From JARIHD01 sp041743655 (GTDB taxonomy: Bacteria > Patescibacteriota > Saccharimonadia > Saccharimonadales > UBA4665): 14,389 nucleotides of DNA. The notes under the pieces are model-generated. The model worked only from the letters and a program-made list of their open reading frames with translations, was not told the origin of the DNA and did not search any database. The translations under genes were made by a program, and so were the position numbers. The stretch is from contig JBGTMJ010000027.1 in NCBI GenBank assembly GCA_041743655.1, forward strand, positions 1 through 14,389, written 5' to 3'. The first letter of the stretch is position 1, and each line of letters begins with the position of its first letter. Below, one piece after another: positions 1 to 6,789 of this stretch.

Positions 1-640
1 GCTCTTTGAAACACCTAATATTATGATGGGTATTGCCGACGTATGCTTCCGACAGATCAGCCCAGCGTTTCGTCTTAGGGAACGTAATAGTGGCAGAACG
101 TTGCTCAAAGTCAGCAGGCCGTAACCTAGCATACTGCTCGCGGAGTGACCTGTTCCAGGCCGGCGATTCGACCATCAAGGCAGCCGCGTATATATGAGTG
201 GCAGCCTCGTGTTTCAGCATGGAATCAAGTGAACGATATCCAAGACGTCGCATAACGTTCTTGGGAGCTTTCTTTTTAAGCAATCTTTTGGCTGCAGTAG
301 CCTTGAGCGCAAAACAGGTTGTTGTTCCATGAGTCTGCAGAAACGTCTGAATATGGCTCAACATATCCGTTGTTGTGGCATCTTGCTTGATCCCAAGGCT
401 ACTACGTACTATATCGTCGTCGCGCCCAAGTCTGGTTTTTAGTGCACTATACAATTCAGGGCCTGTTGTGTCTTGCGGGTCAAGATTCAGCTCCGCAATC
501 TTTAACCGAGCCAGTTGGACAAGCTCAGAGCTCATACGAATATCTGCCCCAGGCTGGCCGCTTGCTTTCTCAAGTTCCTGGATGCTCTGGCTAAATAGCG
601 GCTGCGGTGCCCCAAGCGCTAGCGATAAATATCGTGTCAT
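1..640 (-). CDS. Hypothetical protein, N-terminal part, truncated by the window edge
   Basis: I do not recognise this protein. The frame is open without a stop from the ATG at 638-640 to the left edge, giving 213 visible residues (MTRYLSLALG...), and it continues outside the window. The codon just before the ATG is a TAA in the same frame, so translation cannot start further upstream. The visible part is soluble-looking, with no signal peptide or membrane segment. A basic stretch at about residues 123-140 (AAKRLLKKKAPKNVMRRLGY) is followed by alternating helical, Trp/Tyr-containing sequence (AWNRSLREQYARL, DFEQR). There is no clear Shine-Dalgarno sequence; TAATCT lies 8 nt before the ATG and could be a -10 box, giving a leaderless message. 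No catalytic motif is visible, so I assign no function. The opposite-strand frame at 375-650 is a shadow of this gene. Confidence 0.8.
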   Translation of the reverse strand, partial: MTRYLSLALGAPQPLFSQSIQELEKASGQPGADIRMSSELVQLARLKIAELNLDPQDTTGPELYSALKTRLGRDDDIVRSSLGIKQDATTTDMLSHIQTFLQTHGTTTCFALKATAAKRLLKKKAPKNVMRRLGYRSLDSMLKHEAATHIYAAALMVESPAWNRSLREQYARLRPADFEQRSATITFPKTKRWADLSEAYVGNTHHNIRCFKE

Positions 641-877
641 TTATAAGTAGATTACCACAAGCGTCATAGCCTGCACTAGCCTGCCTGGATATAAAACAGC
701 CTTAGAGAAGCTATTAAAGAATGCCAAGCTACAAATGATACATCGGCACGCGGGATGTGTCTGTCCGATGCGCAAACTGAGTGGGGCTCCAGCTCCTATA
801 TAGATTTGCTGTCAATCGGGACATTCATTCGGACAATCCTTCTTGGCAGTCGGTGCAGCTCTTAAGAGCGGTTGTCT
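641..877. other. Intergenic region downstream of the PfkB kinase gene, no gene seen
   Basis: This 237-base gap lies between the end of the PfkB kinase gene and the start of the left-edge gene, both on the minus strand. I see no tRNA, no credible small ORF and no hairpin followed by a T-run. It holds three small structures: a direct repeat TAGCCTGC at 667-674 and 677-684 (10-base period), a spaced inverted repeat CATCGG/CCGATG at 741-746 and 765-770, and the perfect 12-base palindrome GCTCTTAAGAGC at 858-869 just past the kinase stop. None has a clear role. Confidence 0.6.
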
Positions 878-1882
878 CTAGCCAAGACGCTTCGGATGGT
901 AGCCCGCTGGAGCATGGTGCAGCCATTGGAGCAATTGCTTTTCCGTTAACAGTCCTGCCTGAGCGCCGACATCTTGGACAACGCTCATGGAGTTGATAGG
1001 TGCCCAACGCAATGCATCTTCAAGGCTCAAACCCTTAGCAAGCGCAGCGACCAAAGTCGAAGCAAACGCATCACCTGCCCCTGTCCTGTCTACTGGTGCG
1101 GCTGGATCGGGGTACAAGGGCATTGAGAAACGCTCCTGACCATCGGAAGCATAAGCGCCATCTGGCCCATCAGTAATAATAACTATGCGTGGACCTAAGT
1201 CATGGAGATGGTCAAACAAATCATGCATATCTTCATGGTTGCCCCCGCCTACCAAAACTGCCTCTTCACGATTAAGGATCAGCACTTCGGAACGCTGGTA
1301 AATACTGCGCAGCCGCTCCGTACCAGCCTTCATCTGAAAAGTTCCGGGCTGAAATGCCAGCCGGATGCCCGGATTCTTTTCCAGCCATTCAGCAACCTGG
1401 TCGTGATATGCAAGGGCATGTTCGCTTATTGAGCTAAAGTAGATCCAGCGAGGTGTTTCAGTAGCATGAAGGTGTGGCCAGTGATAATCGTATTCTTGAT
1501 GCTTAATAAGGATGGTACGTTCATCTTTATACCACAATATGTAATGGTAATTGCTTTTTTTGCCTGGATTAACCCTAATAAACCGGGTATCAACCTGATT
1601 ATGATGCAGTGCGGCAATCATATCACGTCCTTCCTGATCACCACCAACGTTGGTTACGAAGCCCGACCTAAGGCCCAAACGCGCAAACGCAACCGCTGCA
1701 TTGCTGGCATTGCCTACTCCTTGTACCACCTCAACATGGTCAAAAGGTATTTTAGTTGCAAAGGGCATAATCAGCCATTGATTATCTTTATCGTCCTTCT
1801 GGACATGCGCCTGGTTATCCATCAACTTAATAAACGCATCGGTAACTACATCACCAACACTTAATATGTCTATTTGGCCCAT
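878..1882 (-). CDS. PfkB-family carbohydrate kinase (ribokinase superfamily)
   Basis: An ATP-dependent sugar or sugar-phosphate kinase of the cytoplasm. The 334-residue protein has the family layout: an N-terminal start VGDVVTDAF, signature-1-like GVGNASNAAVAFARLG at about residues 55-70, NREEA at about 204-208, TDGPDGA near 237-243, and signature 2 DRTGAGDAF at about 265-273, whose last Asp is the expected catalytic base. About 25 polar and aromatic residues sit between the first strand and signature 1. I chose the ATG at 1882 over the in-frame GTG at 1894 because GGGAG lies five bases before it. The gene follows the aldolase gene by 49 bases, closing the sugar-phosphate block. Its position suggests fructose-6-phosphate or another phosphosugar as substrate, but PfkB proteins also include ribokinases, fructokinases and nucleoside kinases, and the sequence alone does not decide. 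Confidence 0.9.
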   Translation of the reverse strand: MGQIDILSVGDVVTDAFIKLMDNQAHVQKDDKDNQWLIMPFATKIPFDHVEVVQGVGNASNAAVAFARLGLRSGFVTNVGGDQEGRDMIAALHHNQVDTRFIRVNPGKKSNYHYILWYKDERTILIKHQEYDYHWPHLHATETPRWIYFSSISEHALAYHDQVAEWLEKNPGIRLAFQPGTFQMKAGTERLRSIYQRSEVLILNREEAVLVGGGNHEDMHDLFDHLHDLGPRIVIITDGPDGAYASDGQERFSMPLYPDPAAPVDRTGAGDAFASTLVAALAKGLSLEDALRWAPINSMSVVQDVGAQAGLLTEKQLLQWLHHAPAGYHPKRLG

Positions 1883-1931
1883 CCCTACTCCCACACTACG
1901 TTTTCTATATTGTGCACCACTTCAGCTCCAT

Positions 1932-2978
1932 CTACAAGTCCTGACTGTGTGACACAAACGGCCCATCTTGTAGTGCAGCTTCATCGAGTTTGCCATTCGC
2001 AGCGTCCTTTGCTAACTCCAACTGACGTCGGAAGATAGCCTGCGCCGCGTTAATATCGTCTTGGTCCTTGGCCCAGGCCTTAAGCACCGTATCTTGTAGC
2101 GCCCTAGAGTATGAGAAGGTAACACCCCATGGATGAGGGCCACGCTGTGCAATGCGGTTGAGATTCATAAACGCGTCTTTGGAAGTCTGGCCACCACTTA
2201 AAAAGACAACGCCACCAAGTTCGTGCGGCACATGATTATGCAGCACACGAACCGTACGCTCAGCAACTTCATCATGATTGATTGGTACGCCAGAATCTTT
2301 GCCGGGGAGAACCATGCTTGTCTTTAGTATCGCTCCTGGCAAATACACGCGGAATGCCCGCATTGTTTGGAACAGAATGTCGGAGGTGCGGGTTAAAGCT
2401 ATTTCACATTGCTCGATACTGTGATTACCATCCAACAATACTTCCGGCTCAACAATTGGTACTATATTGCTTTCCTGGCAAATGCGGGCATAGCGACTCA
2501 GCATATACGTATTAGAACCAATACATTCATCAGTCGGCATGCCATCGCCAATGGTAATGACTGCACGCCATTTGGCAAATTTGGCTCCAGCCGCGGCATA
2601 GGTCGCCATGCGCTCCGTGAGTCCATCCAGACCCTGGGTAGTTTTTTCTCCTGGAAAGCCAGGCAGGTCAATCAAGCCCTTATCAACTTTAATGCCTGGC
2701 ATAACGTGATGATTTTTTAAGTATTCTCTAAAGACCTGCCCATGTCCGGTACTCTGCCAGAATGTTTCATCAAATAGGATGGCACCGCTTAAAATATCTT
2801 CCGAACCTGGGGTCGTTAACAATAGATCACGGTACGCCCGTCGATTCTCCTCAGTGCTTTTTACACCGACAACCGTAAAGCGCTTTTCACAGCTGGCATT
2901 ACTCTCGTCGGCAGCAAGCAGCCCTTTACCGGGTGCAACAAGACTCTTAGCAGTACGTTCTAGTAATTCATTATCCAT
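1932..2978 (-). CDS. Fructose-bisphosphate aldolase, class I
   Basis: Reversible cleavage of fructose-1,6-bisphosphate to dihydroxyacetone phosphate and glyceraldehyde-3-phosphate; class I enzymes often also handle sedoheptulose-1,7-bisphosphate. The 348-residue protein matches the animal/plant class I family, not the bacterial zinc class II. Visible motifs (numbered from the chosen start) are LLAADES with the phosphate-site Asp at 24, GIKVDKG at 95-101, FAKWR with Lys136, IVEPEVLLDG with the catalytic Glu pair at 177/179, YLPGAILKTSMVLPG with the Schiff-base Lys219, and FLSGGQ at 259-264. The C-terminus ends SHSQDL and lacks the Tyr that ends the vertebrate enzymes. The ATG at 2978 is preferred over the GTG at 2993 because AAGGTGG lies 11 bases before it. 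It starts 16 bases after the transketolase C-terminal gene ends, so the two are probably co-transcribed. Confidence 0.95.
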   Translation of the reverse strand: MDNELLERTAKSLVAPGKGLLAADESNASCEKRFTVVGVKSTEENRRAYRDLLLTTPGSEDILSGAILFDETFWQSTGHGQVFREYLKNHHVMPGIKVDKGLIDLPGFPGEKTTQGLDGLTERMATYAAAGAKFAKWRAVITIGDGMPTDECIGSNTYMLSRYARICQESNIVPIVEPEVLLDGNHSIEQCEIALTRTSDILFQTMRAFRVYLPGAILKTSMVLPGKDSGVPINHDEVAERTVRVLHNHVPHELGGVVFLSGGQTSKDAFMNLNRIAQRGPHPWGVTFSYSRALQDTVLKAWAKDQDDINAAQAIFRRQLELAKDAANGKLDEAALQDGPFVSHSQDL

Positions 2979-2994
2979 GATAGCTACACCCACC

Positions 2995-3975
2995 TTATAC
3001 TTTTTTCTTACTTAACGTTTCGTGTGCCAGTAGCGCAATGTGTGTTGCGGTCAAGCCAAAGTGTTCAAAAAGCTCCGCCGGAGTACCCGACTCACCGAAT
3101 TCATCATGCATACCAACGCGCTTCATAGGCGTAGGCAATTCTTCACCAAGTAGCTCAGCAACCGCCCCACCCAAACCCCCATTAATCTGCGCTTCTTCAG
3201 CTGTGACGACTGCGCCTGTTTTTCGGGCACTTGCGAGAATTGTCTCAACATCAAGTGGCTTAATGGTAGGTACGTGCACGACTTCGGCTTCTACGCCGTC
3301 TTTGCGAAGGATGTCAGCAGCCACAAGCGCATGATAGGTCATAGTGCCCGTTGCAATAAGTGTCACGTGCTTGCCAGGCAGAAAGACATACGCTTTGCCA
3401 ATTTCGAAAGGAGTTTTGCTTGTAGTGAAGATTGGGGTGCCTTCGCGGGCTAAGCGAATATAATTAGGCCGCTTGTCGGTAGCCATAGCCAGCGTTGCTT
3501 TTTCCGCCTCGACACCATCACATGGTGCAAGCACCACCATATTGGGGAGCGCGCGCATCAGCGCTATATCTTCAAGCATTTGATGTGTAGCACCATCTGG
3601 CCCAACGCTGAGTCCGGCATGTGAACCAACAATTTTAACGGGCCGGTCATTCAGGCAAATCGTAGTACGGATTTGTTCCCAGTTACGCCCAGGGCTGAAT
3701 GCTGCATAGCTACTGACAAACGGGATTTTACCCATTGCTGCCAGGCCCGAACCAACTGTTACCAAGTTCTGCTCACCAATACCTACTTGTATGAACCGCT
3801 CTGGAAAAGCGTTGGCAAACAAACTCATCTTGGTACTGTCAGTCAGGTCAGCGCAAGCGCCGACCACATTCTCGTTGCGTTTCGCAGCTTCAAGCAAGCC
3901 GCGTGCGAAGCCGACACGGATAGGCTCCTGCTGGATATCTTTTGCCCGCACATCGTCAATAAGATGCATATCCAT
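2995..3975 (-). CDS. Transketolase, C-terminal subunit
   Basis: The pyrimidine-binding and C-terminal domains of a two-gene transketolase, which transfers a two-carbon ketol unit between sugar phosphates with thiamine diphosphate. The 326-residue product has the pyrimidine-domain motif IQVGIGEQN with the conserved catalytic Glu at about residue 68, the loop GLSVGPDGATHQ at 121-132, and a transketolase C-terminal domain from about residue 190 (GKAYVFLPGKHVTLIATG, VVHVPTIKPLD, EEAQINGGLG). The start at 3975 lies one base after the stop of the N-terminal subunit gene, with GAGG nine bases upstream. Longer in-frame starts reaching to 4047 would overlap the upstream gene and add 24 residues unlike the family. 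It should be functional only together with the N-terminal subunit. Confidence 0.95.
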   Translation of the reverse strand: MDMHLIDDVRAKDIQQEPIRVGFARGLLEAAKRNENVVGACADLTDSTKMSLFANAFPERFIQVGIGEQNLVTVGSGLAAMGKIPFVSSYAAFSPGRNWEQIRTTICLNDRPVKIVGSHAGLSVGPDGATHQMLEDIALMRALPNMVVLAPCDGVEAEKATLAMATDKRPNYIRLAREGTPIFTTSKTPFEIGKAYVFLPGKHVTLIATGTMTYHALVAADILRKDGVEAEVVHVPTIKPLDVETILASARKTGAVVTAEEAQINGGLGGAVAELLGEELPTPMKRVGMHDEFGESGTPAELFEHFGLTATHIALLAHETLSKKKV

Positions 3976-3976
3976 G

Positions 3977-4834
3977 TTAATCGGCCTCGCTTCTGATCTT
4001 ACCCTTAAGCGTCTGTATCTCTTTGAGTGCACGCTTTGCCTGTTCATGATTAGGGGCTACACCATGCCAATGGAAATCATATTCCATGAAATCGACGCCT
4101 TTTCCAGGAATGGTGTGCGCCAGAATGCACACCGGTTTTTCCACGATAGCTTTAGCCATGCTACAGGCATCAATGACCGCCTCAACATCATTGCCATCAA
4201 TCTCTAAAACATGCCAGCCAAATGCTTCCCACTTGGCCCGCAAGTCTTCTAACGGCATCACCACTTCAGTTGGACCATCGATCTGAATATTGTTGCGGTC
4301 AACTATTGCTATAAGGTTACTCAGTTTGTATTTACCAATCAACATGGCTGCTTCCCAAATATTACCCTCGTTCAGCTCACCGTCACCGGTGGTAACATAT
4401 ACCCAACGATGTTGCTGTTTGTTCATACGTAACGCCAAAGCCATTCCCGCCCCTTGACTCAGACCGCACCCTAGCGGGCCGCTCGTGTTTTCGAGTCCTG
4501 GTATGCTCTTACGCTCCGGGTGTCCTTGCAGTCGGGAACCGAACTTCCGCAGCGTCCACAGCTCCTTGCGGTCGAGATAACCAGCATGAGCCATGGCTGC
4601 ATAGCGTACCGGGCAAGTATGGCCATTACTCTGGATAAGAATATCCCTTTCTTCCCAGTCCGGATTGCTAGGGTCATGCTTTAGAATACTAAAATACAGG
4701 GCGGTAAAAATATCGGCTTGGCCCAACGATCCACCCGGGTGGCCGCTGCCAGCCAACTCCAGCATCTTGATAATATCCTGTCGTATATCGTCAGCTTTCA
4801 GTTCCAGTTCTTCCGTAGAATACGTTTGCCTCAT
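3977..4834 (-). CDS. Transketolase, N-terminal (thiamine diphosphate-binding) subunit
   Basis: This subunit binds the diphosphate of thiamine diphosphate and pairs with the next gene product. The 285-residue protein contains GSGHPGGSLGQADI at about 29-42, NGHTCP near 70-75, GHPERKSIPGLENTSGPLG at 104-122, and the cofactor motif GDGELNEGN...DRNN at 150-182, the GDG-(about 27)-NN pattern that holds Mg and the diphosphate. Split transketolases of this form are known in archaea, some Firmicutes and CPR bacteria. Here both parts have complete ends and their own ribosome-binding sites, so this is a natural split and not a frameshift. The sequence GGGG three bases before the ATG is the likely ribosome-binding site. 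A 70-base AT-rich stretch separates it from rpe and may carry its own weak promoter. Confidence 0.95.
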   Translation of the reverse strand: MRQTYSTEELELKADDIRQDIIKMLELAGSGHPGGSLGQADIFTALYFSILKHDPSNPDWEERDILIQSNGHTCPVRYAAMAHAGYLDRKELWTLRKFGSRLQGHPERKSIPGLENTSGPLGCGLSQGAGMALALRMNKQQHRWVYVTTGDGELNEGNIWEAAMLIGKYKLSNLIAIVDRNNIQIDGPTEVVMPLEDLRAKWEAFGWHVLEIDGNDVEAVIDACSMAKAIVEKPVCILAHTIPGKGVDFMEYDFHWHGVAPNHEQAKRALKEIQTLKGKIRSEAD

Positions 4835-4904
4835 ACGCCCCTATAGCTCATGTTTATTATTTATTTTAATAGTACACTAAACTGCTTACCCTTGTTACTA
4901 AAAA

Positions 4905-5537
4905 CTATACCAAGGACCTGGCAAGCATGCCATATGCCATACGCGGGTCGGATGCGTGTTGGATAAACCCACCAACATTCAGTACATCGACACCACCCAA
5001 GACTAGGGTTTTGGCGTTAGTAGTATTGATACCTCCATCCCAGCCAATTTCAAGCTGAGGCTTCAGCCCCCGGAGCTGCTTTACTTTGCTTAAGAGCGAT
5101 ACGTCAGCTTGTCCGCCGAAGTGGCCCAGGTCACCGGAAAATACTAATACGTAATCAATCCAACCAAGCGCTGGACGTATGAGCTCAACAGGAGTTTCAG
5201 GCTTAAGTGCGACACCTACTTCAATACCACGACGACGCATTAGTTCTGCAAACGGCACAAAGTTACCGTCAGCTTCAGCGTGCACAATTATCATCTGTGG
5301 TCCTAAGCTTAAGATCGTTTTGTAATGCTCAAATGGCTTCTGGTACATGATATGCAGATCAGCCCGGACACCGCCCGGCCACCATACCTGATCCATAGGT
5401 ATGGTCTTGGTAGGTGCAAACATACCGTCGGTAAGGTCAATATGCATCCGGCTGGAAAGCTGGGTAACCCGTACGACCTGTCGCTTGTACTCCTCAGGCA
5501 TGCTGGCTAAGACCGTGGGGCAAATCATTGCGGCCAC
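4905..5537 (-). CDS. rpe: Ribulose-phosphate 3-epimerase, divergent
   Basis: Interconverts ribulose-5-phosphate and xylulose-5-phosphate in the cytoplasm. The product of about 210 residues is a single TIM barrel. It keeps the family's metal ligands and acid residues: the His and Asp of MHIDLTDGMFAP, the His of ADLHIMYQKP, and the Asp of IGWDGGIN, the second catalytic Asp. It departs from the consensus at the phosphate and active-site loop, reading VFSGDLGHFGGQ where typical enzymes have a MSVNPGFGGQ-like sequence. I chose the GTG at 5537 because AGGAAG lies seven bases upstream; the ATG at 5528 is too far from it, and the longest frame would run back into rpiB. It begins 16 bases after the rpiB stop, so the two genes are very likely co-transcribed and act on neighbouring steps. 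Confidence 0.88.
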   Translation of the reverse strand: MAAMICPTVLASMPEEYKRQVVRVTQLSSRMHIDLTDGMFAPTKTIPMDQVWWPGGVRADLHIMYQKPFEHYKTILSLGPQMIIVHAEADGNFVPFAELMRRRGIEVGVALKPETPVELIRPALGWIDYVLVFSGDLGHFGGQADVSLLSKVKQLRGLKPQLEIGWDGGINTTNAKTLVLGGVDVLNVGGFIQHASDPRMAYGMLARSLV

Positions 5538-5553
5538 TACCGAACTTCCTCTC

Positions 5554-6000
5554 TCATACCAGGTCATCCAGCTCACGGATGCGCCGCTTGAAACGTGCGG
5601 CACCGGCAAAAGGTGCTGCTAGCCAGACTTCTGCTAATCTTACGGCCTCGGCAGCATTAATATACCGTGCTGGCAAACACAGCACGTTACTGTCATCGTC
5701 GTTCCTGGAGGTCCGCGCCTCAGATGTATCCCACACCAGACTTGCCCGTATACCTTTAAAACGATTTGCCGCCATACACATGCCCTGGCCGCTACCGCAA
5801 ATGAGCACGCCCCTTGGATCAGAATCATCACTTGCCTGCATAGCCCGAACGACCCGCTCAGCGAATACTGGAAAATCATCCTCTGGTTTACGCTTTTTAT
5901 CTCCTTCGTCAACGATTTCATACCCAACGCGGCTTAAAGCTTCGCTAAGCTTTTTCTTTAAATCAAAGCCGTTATGGTCCGCACCAATATAAATCTTCAT
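5554..6000 (-). CDS. rpiB: Ribose-5-phosphate isomerase B (RpiB/LacAB family)
   Basis: Interconverts ribose-5-phosphate and ribulose-5-phosphate. The 148-residue protein is the usual RpiB length and starts MKIYIGADHNGFDLK, with the substrate-binding Asp-His pair at 8-9. The catalytic loop reads ICGSGQGMCMAANR and contains the expected active-site Cys at about residue 69 (CGTGxG in typical enzymes). The motif normally written REHNDANVL is here SRNDDDSNVL, so the ring-opening His appears to be replaced by Asp. Arg residues near the end (RFKRRIREL) could bind phosphate. The start ATG at 6000 has no Shine-Dalgarno sequence but a consensus TATAAT 11 bases upstream, which would give a near-leaderless message. 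The neighbouring rpe supports the pentose phosphate role. Another aldose isomerase specificity in the RpiB/LacAB family is possible. Confidence 0.9.
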   Translation of the reverse strand: MKIYIGADHNGFDLKKKLSEALSRVGYEIVDEGDKKRKPEDDFPVFAERVVRAMQASDDSDPRGVLICGSGQGMCMAANRFKGIRASLVWDTSEARTSRNDDDSNVLCLPARYINAAEAVRLAEVWLAAPFAGAARFKRRIRELDDLV

Positions 6001-6011
6001 TCTAATGTTCC

Positions 6012-6017
6012 ATTATA
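6012..6017 (-). promoter_or_regulatory. Consensus -10 box before rpiB
   Basis: TATAAT on the minus strand, 11 bases before the rpiB ATG. A start site about seven bases downstream would leave a leader of only a few bases. No good -35 is seen at 16-18 bases; GTGCGT sits at the 17-base position. This suggests that rpiB and rpe can be transcribed separately from the membrane-protein gene. Confidence 0.5.
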
Positions 6018-6083
6018 AACATAATCAAAATGAAACGCACGGCTTATTTTGGTGCTAAGTTGCGAGATTCTAGAGTCAGGATG

Positions 6084-6722
6084 CTATTTACTAAAGTGAG
6101 TTTTAGTACGGTCAAGCCACAGGCTGGCCTTGTTAAATACTCCCCCGCCAAATGCCAGCAACGATGCTGTGATTGCATATTGGTGTAACGCATTGTCCAG
6201 CCAACGGTCAAGACGCCTGGCATAAGGTTCGAACCAGTGCCACGCCCGTGCTATCCCAATCGCTAACCTCAAACACAGAGCTATAGCGGTATACACAACA
6301 ACGCGGGTGGCCAGTTTGACACTCGCACTACAAGCCTGTACGTACCGGCGGATGGCAAAAAAGAGTATCTGGTCAAATTGCAAACCTTGGTGTGGGTGTG
6401 ATTGCAGAAGTGGGTGCGCAATAGGGGTATAAACAGTCGGCCTCTTTCTTCTGGCGGCGATGCGTGGACGCTTATTACGGAACAAGCCAACAACGCTACG
6501 CCGTAAGGATAGGCAAATAGCGACTATAAACACTCCTGTCAGCAGCAGATATGTTTCATTAGAGGTAAGAGACCTTTCGGTACCGGGTATCGCGCCAACA
6601 GTGAAGAAAGCAATGAACGCGTTCATTATACTTGGTACGCCTAATAGCAACCATAGTTCTATGATGGCTAGGCCTATGACTAACAGCTTGATAACGAGAG
6701 GGTACACGGATGACATACGCAT
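6084..6722 (-). CDS. Small multi-pass membrane protein of unknown function
   Basis: I do not recognise a family. The 212-residue product has hydrophobic segments at about 8-28, 31-47 and 58-77 and a weaker one at about 139-157. A strongly basic stretch between them (RRSVVGLFRNKRPRIAARRKRP, about 74-95) should face the cytoplasm. The C-terminal third is aromatic and basic, with a possible short hydrophobic helix near 183-196. There are no enzyme or transporter motifs. The ATG at 6722 has AGGGG five bases before it and a good promoter further up. A second ATG at 6716 would shorten it by two residues. It sits between gap and rpiB, but no sequence feature ties it to sugar metabolism, and its own promoter suggests separate expression. 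Confidence 0.75.
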   Translation of the reverse strand: MRMSSVYPLVIKLLVIGLAIIELWLLLGVPSIMNAFIAFFTVGAIPGTERSLTSNETYLLLTGVFIVAICLSLRRSVVGLFRNKRPRIAARRKRPTVYTPIAHPLLQSHPHQGLQFDQILFFAIRRYVQACSASVKLATRVVVYTAIALCLRLAIGIARAWHWFEPYARRLDRWLDNALHQYAITASLLAFGGGVFNKASLWLDRTKTHFSK

Positions 6723-6732
6723 GTATGCCCCT

Positions 6733-6761
6733 ATAATACTCTAAAATCTCTATTACAACAA
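6733..6761 (-). promoter_or_regulatory. Promoter for the small membrane-protein gene
   Basis: On the minus strand TTGTTG (6756-6761) and TATTAT (6733-6738) are separated by exactly 17 bases. The start codon lies 10 bases past the -10 box with AGGGG between, so the leader would be very short but still contain a ribosome-binding site. Confidence 0.55.
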
Positions 6762-6789
6762 ATTAGTATATTTATCAATAATATTGTAC

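Noticed and set aside
375..650. Plus-strand open frame of 91 codons
   Set aside because: It lies opposite a continuous minus-strand frame running to the window edge, and its Ser-rich composition is typical of an antisense shadow.
741..770. Inverted repeat CATCGG/CCGATG as a terminator
   Set aside because: The stem is six bases with an 18-base loop and no T-run follows on either strand.
858..869. Palindrome GCTCTTAAGAGC just after the PfkB stop, as a terminator
   Set aside because: It has no loop-forming centre and no following T-run. It could be a protein site, but nothing nearby supports one.
641..877. A tRNA or small RNA in the largest gene-free gap
   Set aside because: I found no cloverleaf, no T-loop consensus and no promoter-terminator pair.
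825..1007. Minus-strand short protein with two CxxC pairs resembling a zinc ribbon
   Set aside because: It overlaps the 3' end of the PfkB kinase gene in another frame and has no ribosome-binding site; the Cys pairs come from the kinase codons.
1466..1864. Plus-strand open frame of 132 codons
   Set aside because: It is fully antisense to the well-supported PfkB kinase and has no promoter or family resemblance.
3960..3990. Possible frameshift splitting a single transketolase gene
   Set aside because: The N-terminal gene has a proper TAA stop and the C-terminal gene a proper ATG one base later with a ribosome-binding site. Two-gene transketolases are common in archaea and CPR bacteria.
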